A stretch of 64,000 bases of DNA from Gymnorhina tibicen. Its lineage: Eukaryota > Chordata > Aves > Passeriformes > Artamidae. Location: positions 2,182,107-2,246,106 of the forward strand of contig VXAZ01006886.1 of NCBI GenBank assembly GCA_013399875.1, written 5' to 3'. The position numbers were made by a program, and so were the translations under genes. Under the pieces are notes generated by a model. That model was not told the origin of the DNA and did no database searches. It worked only from the letters and a program-made list of their open reading frames with translations. The stretch's first letter is position 1, and every line of letters starts with the position of its first letter. Shown one piece after another: positions 25,137 to 37,910 of the stretch.

Positions 25137-28100
25137 GCAACTTTTCTATGTCTATATTCTCCCTCACACCCCAAAGGTGATGTCTTGGTTTTGAGCTAGT
25201 ATTCCTGTTTTCATACTCTTTACATAAGCAAGTATTTTTGTCATCATTCAGCAGGATTTAACTTCCCTAAAATCACAGTCCACAGCAGAAATGTCACATC
25301 AATGTTCTGCCAATTTGTTTTTCATTTTGAAATTCATCATTCCCAAACTCATAGTGAAGCCCTCATTCAATTAAAGCCTCTTCATTGGCTTCAATTAGAC
25401 CAGTACTGATCCTGTTTCTTCCCACACAATTCTACCTTAATCTGGTTACTTCACGCTGCAGCCATCATATTTCTCCTTTAAATACTTAATCCCACAGAAA
25501 ACTTTAAATATTTATATCATGCAGACTGAGCAGTTATCCAAATGTTGAAAGAGGAATGGAAGAAAAGCACAGTATTGCCTGTTCTTCTGAGCAGATGTGG
25601 GAAAGCTCAGTGCCTTCTTGTCACCTGGAGGGCTGCCTTTGGTTTCCACAGCTATTGGACACTGGCATGATAAGCACTCTGTTCTTCCAAAGTTAAAAAC
25701 AGCTCACTTCAGTGGCCATCCTGCACTTCCAGTGTGCAAAGCATGGAAACAACTACTCAGTGACACATCCATGAGCTCCACTTGGGACAGGCTGTTCTGC
25801 CTTAGGCTAATGCAAGTCTTTGAAATAAACACAGCGTGTTCAGAGACTAAATTAAGCCAGTTTAGTCCCCCATTGCCTTTCCCCCTCTTCCCACTCTGTC
25901 TAGATGACATCCCACATCACAGTGTGGGACTCAAGGTCCCAGCTATATCTACTGCCCCCTCACTAACAAAGGTTCCTTTCTTACAGCATATTTCCCAACT
26001 TCAGTTCGAATGTTTCAGGTGATAACTCTTCCCCTGAGAAACTCCTCAGCAGCACTAAAAGCATCTATTTACAACTTTTTTTTTCCCTTGGTGTTTGTAA
26101 TAATGATACCCCTTTACTGCCCTCCTCACTGCTGAACATGAAATAAAAATTGAGTTCTTTATATGTGCTTGCATAGAAATAATATGTTGGCAATTAGATT
26201 AATGATATTATACATGTTCTGCTTTTCATAGTTCCTTTTCTCATAGTCCTCAAAATTTATCCCTTCCTTTATTCAATTTTCTGTAATTTTTCACTTATTT
26301 CTGCTGTAGATCTCAAATTGAATGTAGCACTCCCTGTGTGGAATCAGAACTGTCTATAATCTCACCCGTAACCTAAACTCCCATGTGTTGCACCTACTGG
26401 TTTCTTGGATGTTTCTTTTAGAAATCCCCACCTTTCCCTTTCTTCCATTTTACCTGATCACACAAGTATCCCTTCAGTCCCTGTTCTTATCCAACCATCA
26501 TCTTTCCCCCCACATATTTCCACAGATCTATTTGGTACCATATTTTTCCAAGAGGCAAGTAATTTTGAACTCTATTCCGATAATGCAGATACAGCTTCTG
26601 GTTTACATTCACTGAAAGCTTTGTGCTGTGAACACACATTCCTTCTTCCAGATACTTAATAAAGTTATGAAGTGAGAAATTACCTCATTTAGTACCTCAC
26701 AAGACACCCATGAAACCCCACCAAACCACCTTACTCTGTCTGTGATCTCTCATCTGGTTTTCCAGAACTGAAGCTGCCAACCATTGGAAGAGAATAAGAG
26801 CGAGAGCACACCCACAGCCCCGAGAGACTCAGAGACCAAAGGCAGCAAAAAGACTGGTTTTGAGACTAGGAGCAGAGAATCAGAAGCAAATACTGCCAGG
26901 TTCACCAAAAAAGCATAGAGATTTTGCATGGGTTTCCAAATGTGGAAAAGAACAACACAATAAAAATGGGGATAAAATGCTTTCCATGTTGCTTTTACTT
27001 ATGGTGCAGCAATAATTAAGTTTTTCTGCTCTTTAACCCTGTGAACAAAGAAGGTTTTATGTGGACTTTACAGCTTAAAATTGCTACTCCTTCGATGGAT
27101 TTACTCTATCTGTTTACAAGTTGCTGGAAAACCAGCAGAAGTAGAGAGGAACTTCTAATAAAACAGAAGCCTCACCCTCAATTACTGCAGCAATTAGAGC
27201 AATTATAACCAACTGTCAGTCTCTAACGAGTAAGTGATCACAGAGTCAAAGCTGTCAGGGCGCACGGTGACCTGTCACACCCCCTCTGCCTGGGGAGGGA
27301 GGAGCCGGGGCTGTGACTCTCCTGGATGGGTGGAGTTTTCTGATGGGTTATCTCTGCTGTAGTTAGTAAAACCAAAGCACCAGCGCAGGCATTGCTGCCC
27401 GGCTGCTCCTCACACCTCCTTGAAGCCAGACAAGAGCAGCTGCCAGCACGGGGTGGGAGCAGGTCACACCCAGGAGACACCTCCACAATTCCTAACCTGT
27501 CCCTTGGCTGGAACTTGCTGCTGTGATCAGCAACAGTGTTCAGCAACACGCTCATTAAGCCAGGAAGCTGATATAAATTAAACCTGATTTACTATTAATT
27601 AATAAAAACATGTCACCAAGCAGCCCTCAGAAGTCCTGCAAAAGCATCCTCTTGCAAATTAGGCTGATTGAAGCCACCGGGCACATTAAAGCCACAAGCC
27701 CTCAGGACTCCAGGGAGCAATCGTGAGGCCAAGCCACAGCAATAGAGTGAAGTGGAACCTGGAGCAGGATCTCCTGAGCTGGGCAGGGCTCTCAGAGCTG
27801 CTCTTGTCTTCTCTGTGGAAGGACAAGGACCTGCAGAACCAGTGGATGAGTAACAAATACATTGCTGCCATAATTTGTTTAAGTGAAGTTGCTTCTGCTA
27901 CATTTTGTAACAGATGCCATGGAGGTCTCGTTACTCACTTCATCAGGATCTAACTCTGAAATTACACAACCAAACTGTGCTTCAAACAACCAATTTGACC
28001 CATTTCTATTTTTAAAGCCCCCAATTTAGAGGCTGTAAAGATGCAACACCTTTTCAGTGTAAGTGAACAGTCTCACTGATATAAGGTATAAAGCTAATAA

Positions 28101-30359
28101 AACAATTAATTCTTTACAGAATCAAAAAGTCAACTCCAAATTTAGGTTTTTAATTTAAAAACTGAAGTGCTTTGCTACACAACAGAGATGAAGGGCACAT
28201 AACCAGGTTCAGCATTTAACATCAAACTGGAGATTCAAATCTTTGCTTTTGCTTTCTCTCGTGTGATCTTGCGTATCTGCGGTTTCATAATTGGATTTAT
28301 TGACCTGAATTACTGGAGTGTAAACTATGAAGTTGTCTGTGATGGTAACACTCTTTTTAAAAGTGTTATAATTTAGTTGGTAATCAAATGTGTTTGTACC
28401 GTGAAAATCTTAATAATACTCCAAAATAATAAACACCTACTTTCTCAGATAAGAGTCACCAAATGACAAGGTATCATCTGGAAGATGTATTGATAATGGT
28501 GGAATAGTATTTTATGGAAAGTAAGAACACAAATTTCAAGGAAATCAAAATATTAAACTGGAAGGTTTGTTATTGTCATGTACTTAAATAAAACAATTGC
28601 ATATTCCTCCATGTGCCTCTCTCAGGACAGGCAAGGAACCCTGTCCTGAACCTCCTCAAGCATTCCTTTCTCAAAATTTAAAAACTATACTTAATTAATG
28701 AGGAAAATATACGAGATGACTTTGAATTTTGAAGACTCTCCGAGAAATGCTGCTTATTTTCATACTTACAGCTCAGGCAGGTAGCCTTAAAGCAACATTT
28801 CTATCAATTGATTGCACACAGTCCCAATACCAAGCATTGGAAATGGGCCTCTTACAGTCCAGTCCTGTGTCCAGCAGACCTTTGTTTTTACCTGCACAGG
28901 AGGACAATGTTTACTAGCTGGAAATAACTGGATATGCACCTTCTGTCTGAGCATCACATTGCTAAACTCTCTGGAAAGGAAAGTCCACTTGTGTAGGAAA
29001 ATGAACACTCAGATTTAACCCAAAACCTGCCCTCCTTCTAGAAGATTTTTTCTACCTGGATTCTCAGGTAACCAGCTCAGATCTCAGCTGCTGCCTCGGG
29101 GTACTTTCCTTCAGTAAAACACGGAATGAAACCTAACGTGGTTCTGGTTTGGAATATTATCTTTCTGGAAGGATCAACCTTTGAGGTTTGTAAGTCAACC
29201 AGGTACATTCTGCAGCCACTTGTCCTTTGCTGCCGTTGGCAATTTGAAACAACCCAAGTGACAAAGGCAGGGAGCTGGGAAAGTTTCCAGTTTACAGGAG
29301 CATCCCGGGCTGCACAAGGAAAGCACAGAGGTGTGAAAGCTTCATTTCCTGTAAGGGATAACGTGTAATATACCTCCAGGATATTTAGATAAAAGCCATG
29401 CTGCTGACAGGCTGGTTTATTGTAGTTCTCGTAGAATCTCAGGGAGATTAAGAGGTTGTCAGAAAGATATCTTGGAGTTGTTTTCTTTGATAAAGATTTT
29501 ACAGTTTGGATCAGTGGAAAAATAAGTCAATTTTGCTCCATATCAATTTAGTCTCTGTCTGGCAATCTCTTTAGTCTCTTAGCACTAAGGTAAGTTGCTT
29601 AGCTCATCTTTGCAAGGAGCCAAGCAAATATTCTTTGATAACATACTAGTTATGAAGGTTTCAGCATGATAAAGAATCTGAAAGGTTACGCAGTCCTAAA
29701 AAGTAAGTTATTTTCACACAGCAAGTAGACAATGATTACATTTATTCTGAGTTCAACCAAAAAAAACCACCAAGAATTAGTTAGAAACTATGCAAACTAC
29801 TTCCATTTTCATGGAATAATTAGTGCCTGTGAAACTTTCCAACATTTATCATCACTTCAATGTACAGTCAAGATGCATGGATAACAAATGCACTGTCTGA
29901 AAGGAGGAAAATCCTTATAAATCATCCATGAAGTTAGATCTGGGCATGAACCGAGATGTTTGTGCAGTAGATTTATTTAGGAATAAAAGTGATGTCTTCA
30001 ACTTTTGTCCTATCAAAACCAACATGTACAATATCAATTTGGGTAAAAATAATCATGTGCTTTCAGTAATCCTGTCTTTCCTAGTATTTGGAGGGGGCTT
30101 TCTCTTGCTCACTGGGTTGCTTTCATTTTTACTGACACATTTTAACAACAATTCTCAGGACAGGGGAAACTGGAAGGGGGCAGCAGAGGAAGTGATTGGT
30201 CTACAATCATGCTTTTTAATTTAAATTTTTTCCCAAAGCACACCCTGCCTCACCAGGCCTTTGGAGCGACCCTGTAAAGTCTCATTCCAGAACAGAGCAA
30301 GAAATTTCCATTAAGGAATGAGATGAAGCTTCAGGTGAACAGGGAAGCTCAGGCTGTCA
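25137..30359. other. Non-coding, nothing recognised
   Basis: The longest frame, 141 codons at 25597-26022 on the plus strand, has no recognisable domain and overlaps a 68-codon minus-strand frame. A 7-bp inverted repeat (TAACACT / AGTGTTA) lies at 28346-28368. No RNA gene or repeat family was recognised. Confidence 0.5.
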
Positions 30360-30900
30360 TCCTTCATACGCACTCCGGAGCTCCAGGCTTGGAGTGGGAG
30401 CAAACTTCAAGGGAGAAAAAAGAAAAACCATTCAACCTAAAGCTATGAAGGGGAGCTTCAGCTCTAACAAAGGCACGGGAGGATCATGTCTTCCCAGGAT
30501 TAACTGCATGAGAAATCAGCTGCGGATGGAAAAGGAACCTTTATAAGCAAAGTCCGCGCTCAAACCCTGATATAAAAATACCACAAAACAAACGGGGGGC
30601 GTTTGTCAAAGGCACACACTGTAGCAGCTATTTTAACTCTTAGGTTTTCACGTGCAAATCATGATCGAGAACCTGCATTAGTTCATTCAAGCCCCTTCAA
30701 TTAAGAATACAAGTTAGACATAAAATAGCAGCCAAATTAATCCATTGTAAGACTTTTCCCGCTGCTAATCCATACAACATAAATTACCAAGAATGAAATT
30801 TGGCCCTATATATGTTTCTGTGGCAAAGTGAGGACTGTTGGAGCCAGGAAACTTGTTTGATTATATGAACTTTGATTGCCCATGTCATGCAAACGATCTC
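30360..30900. promoter_or_regulatory. Candidate conserved regulatory block
   Basis: I count about 12 CpG dinucleotides in 540 bases within otherwise CpG-poor DNA. The stretch is dense with transcription-factor-like words: TTTGTCAAAGG, CACGTG, TTTATAAG, several TAATCC and TTAATCC paired/OTX-type words, and CAATTAAG. No long open frame crosses it. The composition is seen directly; the enhancer role is inferred. Confidence 0.3.
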
Positions 30901-32726
30901 CAAGCTATTGCCTACAACCAGCTTTGTGGAGAACAAAACCAAAAGAGACACTAATTATTTCAGCAAGGTAGAAACAGCATTTTACTCATTTAATTCTTCT
31001 GGATTTTTTTTTAAATATTAAATTCAGTTTTAATTTCATATCAGGAATTGCTCCTTCTTCTCTCAGTACCCACTGCTGAAAAGGGCAGACACTGAAGCTA
31101 ATTAAGCCATGAGTGACAGAAGAATATTTGGGCAGCGTTCCACTCGGGAGGCTCTCCCAGCACTGCACTCCTGCTTGTCCTACCTGCCCACTTTGCCATG
31201 GCTCCAGCAGAGAAAACTCACCCAGGACCAAGGCAGCCCCTCCCTCAGCAGAGCCAGATAAACTGGGAGAGGACGAGGAGAGGGTGAGGGAGCACCCATC
31301 TACCCCAGAACACAACAGCCAAAGTCTCTCTCACCCTGCACTGTCCCTTCCTCCATTGTCCCTTTTATGCCATGATCACATTTTAATTTATTTTGATTTG
31401 CATGGCTTTGGTATTATCTAAACAATATTGTTAAGTGGTGTAGGATTCCTAATTTTCTACTAATTCTTAAAACAAATAATAGGAAAATAACATGAGTCAT
31501 TTTGGCACATATTTTACTTGCTAAATGTAGTTTGAGGTACAAAACATAGTAACCTATTCAACAGCTTTCATCTTATATGGAACAAGGGGTTGATGAAAAG
31601 CAGTTTAGCAGCTTTGATAGCAGGGAACACAAGAAGTTGCTCATTCTGACTCATGCTATGTAAACGGCAACAGGAGATGGGCAAACCTTTCAGCCTGGGA
31701 GCTGGGACAGAAAGATTCTACTTGTGAAATCCTTAACAGGTTTGCAAGTCCTGAAAACCACAAATGGGACATTAACAGTATAAGTTGCTTGGGATACTGT
31801 TCGGAATTTTTTAGGGATTTTTTTTGCTGCTGCTGTCAAAACAGGAGAGGATGCTTAAAAGGGGAAAAGAGCTTTCCAAAACTGCAATGTTTTGTAACAC
31901 TGAAGATGATTTATAAGATGGCTGATCATAAAATACACATTTTGCTTTCAGATCCTACAGACCAGGTGCCTGTGCTAAACTATACCCTGCATTAATTACA
32001 AACCAGCATTACGAATTTGAAATTTTCCCATATAGACTGTTGGCACCTTCCACAGATTTACAGGGCTAAGGAAAGAACATTAAGGTCTCACAAGGCAAGT
32101 AGGTTTGAAAAAACTGGGGTTAAAAGCACATTTAAATCTAGGCACACAAAATTCTTCAATTCTTCATGTAGTAGCCATCCCAAAAAGTGCAGAAACCTTC
32201 ACTTTCAAACATGATTTATGAAAAACCCCGTGTCCAATGTAACGTGGCCTGGCTGTTTGTTAGTCAACAGCAAAATGTGCTTGCAAACACAGTACTTTAG
32301 TATTTACCATTGGTAACGTGATGCCAAAATCCAGCTGCTCACTTAGAAACTGATCCACCAGGCAGTGGGAAGGCGTTTTCTGAGGGGATTCTTCAACCTT
32401 TTGCAAGAAATGAGCACTTAACTCCGTGACCTTTTGCAATATTTTCTTACCCAGCTGCCAGAATTACTATTTTCTTTCGTCTTTTTCTGATATGCCCTTT
32501 TATCTTATGACTTCTGATCTATTGAAATGATAAACTGCGTAAGAAGAAAAAGAGAATTACCTACTTCCTCTAAATTTCATTGTGCTTTTTTTCATGTTAA
32601 AAACTCATCATTTTCACAATTACCATCCTGAAACAATCACAGATACAACTGAAATATCCTTTAAAGAGGAGTACAAAAAGATCTGAATTCCGTAAAATAA
32701 AAGTTCAGCTTGAATTGTTCAAATAT
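30901..32726. other. Non-coding, nothing recognised
   Basis: Two overlapping frames of about 105 codons on opposite strands (30986-31421) come from a GC-richer stretch and match nothing I know. No RNA or repeat family was seen. Confidence 0.5.
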
Positions 32727-32768
32727 TGAAATTTGAAATCTGTGCTTGTTTTAAGTATTTCAATTTCA
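32727..32768. repeat. Imperfect AT-rich hairpin
   Basis: TGAAATTTGAAAT (32727-32739) pairs with ATTTCAATTTCA (32757-32768) with one bulged base, around a 17-base loop. It is shorter than a typical microRNA precursor and is AT-rich, so chance is likely. Confidence 0.4.
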
Positions 32769-33343
32769 GAGTTTCAAACTGAAAGTAGAAAGGAACCTAA
32801 AATCCTTGACTGCCCAGCTCTGTCAGCCAGGGAAGAAACCCATTTTTGTATGAATAAACCCTGACAGGATGCTGGCTTGACATCTCCCACTGAAAAGCAT
32901 TACAGCAGAAAGAGTCTACTTAATTCTATTAACTGTTTCTAATATCCCCTCATTTCAATTTCTAATTCAATTTCAAATTGTAATAATTGGATCCCATTAC
33001 TGCTTCTGGGGTTTTTGGTAGATTAGAGAGCTGCTAACTATCAAGAATATCTCTCCCCCCACCCCATCCTGGCAGTTATATAATCAAGTGATCCCTTATT
33101 TTTCTATACCATAGAATGCCTGAACAGATTGAGGTGATTACAAGTCTCAGTACAAAGCACTTTTCCTACACCTTCCTCCTGACTGAAAGGACTGATATCA
33201 CATGACAACTGTTTATTTGGACAGCTCAGCTGAGCCAAGTCTTTTACTCTGCTATCTGGAACACATCACCATTCCTCGTCCCTGCCTTCCCTCCCTTTTG
33301 CCTTTTTAGATAAACTATTAAGAAAAGACAGAACACAGCAGTT
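32769..33343. other. Non-coding, nothing recognised
   Basis: Mixed sequence with a C-rich run near 33053-33066. No gene or repeat family was recognised. Confidence 0.5.
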
Positions 33344-33560
33344 TTGTTTCTTAAAAATGTCCTTTTTCCCAGAGGATGCAGCTCCCAGCCCAGCCCAAGG
33401 CAGGAGGTGCTGCACAGCAGCCTCCAAGCCGGGCTCTGGAACGCCCCTGCGTTCCTGGCCCTGCTCAGGCAGCTGCCCTGGGGGACGTCACCACCACCTC
33501 CAGAGCACAATGCCACACTCCCAGCAGAAATCTGTCACAAACCTCTGCAAAGCTCACGCC
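33344..33560. other. GC-rich patch with overlapping open frames
   Basis: A GC-rich island in AT-rich surroundings. All three plus frames stay open for 84 to 171 codons here, and a minus frame is also open. This pattern is expected from GC-rich DNA with few stops rather than from a real exon. It includes GGACGTCACC, which contains a CRE-like GACGTCA word. No protein family was recognised in the 171-codon frame (33344-33859). Confidence 0.4.
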
Positions 33561-35613
33561 TCTGGAGAGCACTTGGAGCCACACATCCTGCAGCAATCCT
33601 TGCCTTGGTAACCGAGCTGCACTTCACCTCTCAGGAAATAATCCTGAAGGATTTTCCTACCTTCAGGAACTATGCACGGCAGAACCAAAAGAAAGGCTGG
33701 ATTAGTGACCTGAGGGACACTTTTCCATTGAAGTGTCTCGAGGGAAAGACAGTCCATGCATCAAGAACACATTTGCTTACCAGAGGTGCCCGAAAAAGAG
33801 GCACTTCAGATTGCAACTCTCACACACATCAGTTATCTCAGTGGTTCTTAGAGTTCTGAACCTTTCCCATACTCGGTTCCACAATCCTCCAGCTGCCATC
33901 CAGCACAGCTATTCCAAACAGCAGAACTAAGCAGGATACACACCAGGAATACCATGTATTACTTTCTTGTCGGGTCATATCAAGACTAATTTAATCCCTT
34001 TTCCTCCCTTCCCTCCCAAAAAAAGAAATAATTCATGACTTGAAAAGGCACTTTTGGGAACAATCCATTTTAACTTCACTAAACTTCTGTACCCAGCAGA
34101 GTGCACTATGGCAGGCATGGATGTGCTGGCCCACATCCAAAGCAAGTTTAAGTTTACATAATAAACTGATTTATTATATATTAAACAAGCAACTGAAAGT
34201 ACATGGAATTAGATGAAACTTTTATCATGCATCTTGAAAAAAAACCAAACCAACAATTAGTCTTCTCACAGAGAAGCTGCTGGCAAAACCAAGCTCTTGG
34301 TAAGGAACTGTTTACTCTTTCCTAAAGATCAACAAGCATCATTGACAGAAGTATTTAAACATGATTTTTTTTTTTGTTCATTGGCAGTTATTTTCTGTAG
34401 AGCAATTAAGACAAAGCTTGATTGCGAGGAAAGCTTAATTTGCAAAGAGAAATACATATTTCATGAAAGCTGATAAGGTGTTTCTAATTGTGGAAATTGC
34501 CTTACCTCCAAAAAATGCTGTAATCTCTTCTTTTGGGGAGGAGAGAGAGATTTCTCTATACCCTAAATATCCACTCCTATTGAACTAATCAGCCAGTGAT
34601 GCATGAAATTAGACTTCACCTGTCAGGGTGACCTTGTAAAGGTCTTTCGGAAGCTATTATTTAACAAACACTCCAGGATAATTCATCAGGGAGGTCACAG
34701 GACTGGACACAGAGCTAACTCACACCTAATGAACAAACACGGCTGGGTTTTTTGTAGCTCCATATTATTATAGAAGCAAATCACGTTTTGAGGAACCTTC
34801 CATTGAATCTTTACTTTCATACGGCTTTAAAGAGATAGAAAACTAATTAAATATAAAAGCTTTTCAAAAAGTTCTCTTTTTTTTCAAATTTGATACAACT
34901 ATATTACTAAGCAGTATTTGATATCTACATTGATCAAATTACCAGTTGCTACAATGAAATCCATGTGGGTAGAAACAAGTGACATTACAGCATCTTGTGC
35001 TACTGAGCTTCCACACAGCTCCTGCTTCTCCTTCTGAAACAGGAAAAAAGCTGGGAAACAGCCCTAGTGAACACAATTGCAGAGCTCAGAGAGGAAAGGA
35101 ATCAAGGTCACCCTGTGCCAGTGAGTCAAGCCCACACCTCATTGTCCAAAAATCCTACACTGGGTAACTTGGTGGACTGAGACAGAAAAACAAAACTTGC
35201 AGTACTTTCCATTTAAATGAGGAGTCCTCAGGCTTTCAGTAGGAAAGGTGGCTGTGTTTTTATTTGTAGGAAATTAAAAGGAAGTGGCAGCCATAAATTT
35301 AATTGCAAACAACAAAACAGAATAGCTCAAGCACCTGATACGACAGATAAATGATTAGCTAATGAACAGGTGTCTTTAAGCTGGATCACAGGAGTTTCTT
35401 GCTGGTGGGCACAGGATACGTGATTTTGACAAGACCTACACAGCCTTTGGTTGTAACACACCTTTACTTTTTCAGTGTGTTTTCTCCCTTTTCTGTGCTT
35501 CTGTATAATCTGACACAAACTCTGGATAATTATTTCTATCTTTAAAAGGCTGCGTGTCTCCTACGATTGCAGAGGACATTTAAATGCCAAGGGAACAATC
35601 CAGCACAGAAAAA
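33561..35613. other. Non-coding, nothing recognised
   Basis: AT-rich DNA with poly-T and poly-A runs. No gene, RNA or repeat family was recognised. Confidence 0.5.
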
Positions 35614-35652
35614 ATGTGTATGTGTGTGTATAAATATATATATATATATATG
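35614..35652. repeat. Compound (TG)n-(TA)n microsatellite
   Basis: A TG-rich run of about 16 bases is followed by about ten TA units. Confidence 0.9.
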
Positions 35653-36338
35653 ATCTCCACTTGTCCTTAATAAAAAATTAAGAACTCTACAAAAGCAAAC
35701 ACAACCATCTCAGATCATCCACTTTCCTCATAAAGCTTCTTACTTATTGAGTTAAATGCACAGTAAATTGATTTATAAACTAATCAAAGGGTAGCAGAGG
35801 AAGAGAGAAGAAAAATAAGCCCTGACAGCTTTTTTTTCTGTTTTACCCAGGCAGTCCCTGTTTCTCTGCAATGACCCATCCATCCCAGCAATGTGCTGCA
35901 GACTGCCTGAGTAGGAAGATGAACTGCAGTATCCATGACAGAACACGCAGCTTAATCACCAAACCATCCCCCCTTAATTCTGGTTATGGGCTTGTGTGCA
36001 AGCTGGAGCTTTCTGATCAGATGTGACACATCAGTAACAGGTGACCACCCACATTCCTACCTTTTTTTGCTGATCCCCATCAAACATTGGCACATGTAAA
36101 CCATTATCACAGCACTGTGCTTAACTTACAGCTGTTTCTCAAGTGAAGCATTTCCTAGGAGACTTGTGGGATAGCCAAGTGTCAGCACTGACATGCCAGG
36201 TGAGCCAGCACACAACTCCTAGGACCAGGAGCTAAGTTAACTCAGCTTTTTGCATTATTCCAGCTCTCCTGGGGACTAACAGGATCAAAGAGTCAAGCCT
36301 GGAGACACTCTGTTACTCTGAGCTACTCTGTCGGGCAT
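35653..36338. other. Non-coding; one splice-acceptor-like site
   Basis: A pyrimidine run ending in ACCCAG near 35829-35850 looks like a 3' splice site, but no clear exon follows. No gene was recognised. Confidence 0.45.
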
Positions 36339-36631
36339 CTCTTTCTTCCCCCAGGAGAATGGCTCAGAAGGAATATTGCAGGCTGAGGCCCTGGCTGTGC
36401 CAGAGGGTGTTTCATGATGAAAGACTGCAGCTGGCTGTGCAGATGGCCATTATCACAGTCCAGTCAGAGCACACTGCACTAACTTACTTTCCCACTGCAC
36501 TGACATGGTTTAACTTCTTGCAAAGCAGAATTTATTTAAAGGGAAAACTGAAGAAACAGGAGCGAGTTTGGAGCTGGCTGGATTCAGTTCGCACAGACAG
36601 AATTCTGGGCAAAAACGACAGAACCCCTTAG
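36339..36631 (+). other. Acceptor-like site followed by 90-codon open frame
   Basis: A pyrimidine tract ending CTTTCTTCCCCCAG (to 36355) is followed three bases later by an ATG at 36359 and an open frame to a TAG at 36629-36631. A branch-point-like ACTAACA lies about 80 bases upstream. The encoded 90 residues (start MAQKEYCRLR, end GKNDRTP) are basic, with several Trp and Arg, and show no domain I recognise. No strong donor site is visible inside. It could be a terminal exon of an unknown transcript; chance is more likely. Confidence 0.15.
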
Positions 36632-37328
36632 TGACAAAAGAGATTTGAAAACATTGATAGACATTTTCATGAACAGAACTTACTGCTTTCACCCAGCTCC
36701 AGGTGTGCTAAAACATCCTGACAGCTGAAATGTGGACTTGAGGAAAACGCAATTTAAAAATGAAAAATACTTAGATCAATTTTTGTAATCTTTAAAAACT
36801 AAAAATTTCATATGTTGAGGAAAGTTAAATGCCTTTATTTCATTCAAGGCTAATAATACACAGTCTGTCAATGACCACAAAAAAAAACCTCCGAAGAAAT
36901 TTCAGAACCTAGCAGTGTAACACAATCTCTATAACTCCTACAAATCCTCATTTTTATTGACTCTTGCAGCAATAGCTTTGAAGTACAGCCCCAGAAAGGT
37001 GCACAGAAAGCTGAGTTTCCTCATACTGTGCAGCTTGAATTGGGAATTTTCTAAACTTACTGTATGTACCCACAGGAGCTACGAGAAAAACCAAGGCAAT
37101 TGTCTGTTATTAGGTGTCCCTCCACCTGCCTTTCCCTCTCACACAAACACCAATGGTGGCAGACCCAAAGGCAGAGCAGAATCAAGACTAAATTATAATG
37201 GTAGAGAAGTTTTTGTTCCAACGTTTCCTTCACAAACTAATCGCGTTGCAGACTTTGCATTTCTGGGAAAAGGAAATGATGCTACATCATCTCCCTGTTA
37301 AAAGGCATTCCTGTGCAACTTATTCTCC
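36632..37328. other. Non-coding, nothing recognised
   Basis: The 114-codon frame at 36957-37301 has no recognisable domain. A small CpG cluster lies near 37216-37245. Confidence 0.5.
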
Positions 37329-37408
37329 AAGGCAAAAAAAATAACAAACCAAAAACCCAAAAACCACCGCCACCAGAAGAAAAAGAAAAAAGCTTCAAGG
37401 AAAAAATA
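37329..37408 (+). repeat. A-rich (A/C then A/G) low-complexity tract
   Basis: A runs broken by C in the first half and by G in the second half, with few T on the plus strand. Confidence 0.7.
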
Positions 37409-37429
37409 ATCAGCCATGTTGTGCCCCCT

Positions 37430-37910
37430 CACAAAGAATTATTCATTACATTTCAGTAAATTATGGCCTTGAGACCACTGAAGTAGTCATGAAATTACCA
37501 GGCTGTATTTATTCTCTCCATTTACGAAATGGACGAAATGCTGCAGCACAGAAAGGCTTTTCCGCTCAAGGCTTTTTTACATTATTAACAAATAAATGCT
37601 GGGTTTGTATTTGGAATTTGATAAAGATTACCAGTTTAATTTCACAGGTTTCCAGTGACATGTTCAAGGAAACTGTTTAACAGGGAACTAAGCTGACATT
37701 TGGCTTGCAAAGCCTTTGAACTAGCGAGTACATTAATTCCACTGCAAACATCCTAAGCCCACAAAGGCTTATGCTATTGTTCCTGAATTATCCACAAGCT
37801 TTGAATTAGCACGAGAGGCCTCCCAGAGGGTCACAGATCATTGATTCTGCCTAGACGAGTCTCAAGCATGCTGATCAATGAGAGACATAATTGGAAGGTC
37901 TCAAATAATT
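37430..37910. promoter_or_regulatory. Candidate conserved regulatory block
   Basis: About six CpG dinucleotides are kept, with many AT-rich factor-like words (ATTAAT, TAATTG, GATAAAG, ACAAAGG, AAGCATGCT). No coding exon is evident; the 63-codon frame at 37489-37680 is unrecognised. The regulatory role is inferred from texture only. Confidence 0.2.

Noticed and set aside
25597..26022. 141-codon plus-strand frame
   Set aside because: Composition resembles random translation, with no domain and an overlapping minus-strand frame.
32727..32768. MicroRNA-like hairpin
   Set aside because: The stem is only about 12 bp and AT-rich, and no known microRNA seed was recognised.
35829..35850. Splice-acceptor-like pyrimidine tract
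   Set aside because: No clear open exon or donor site follows.
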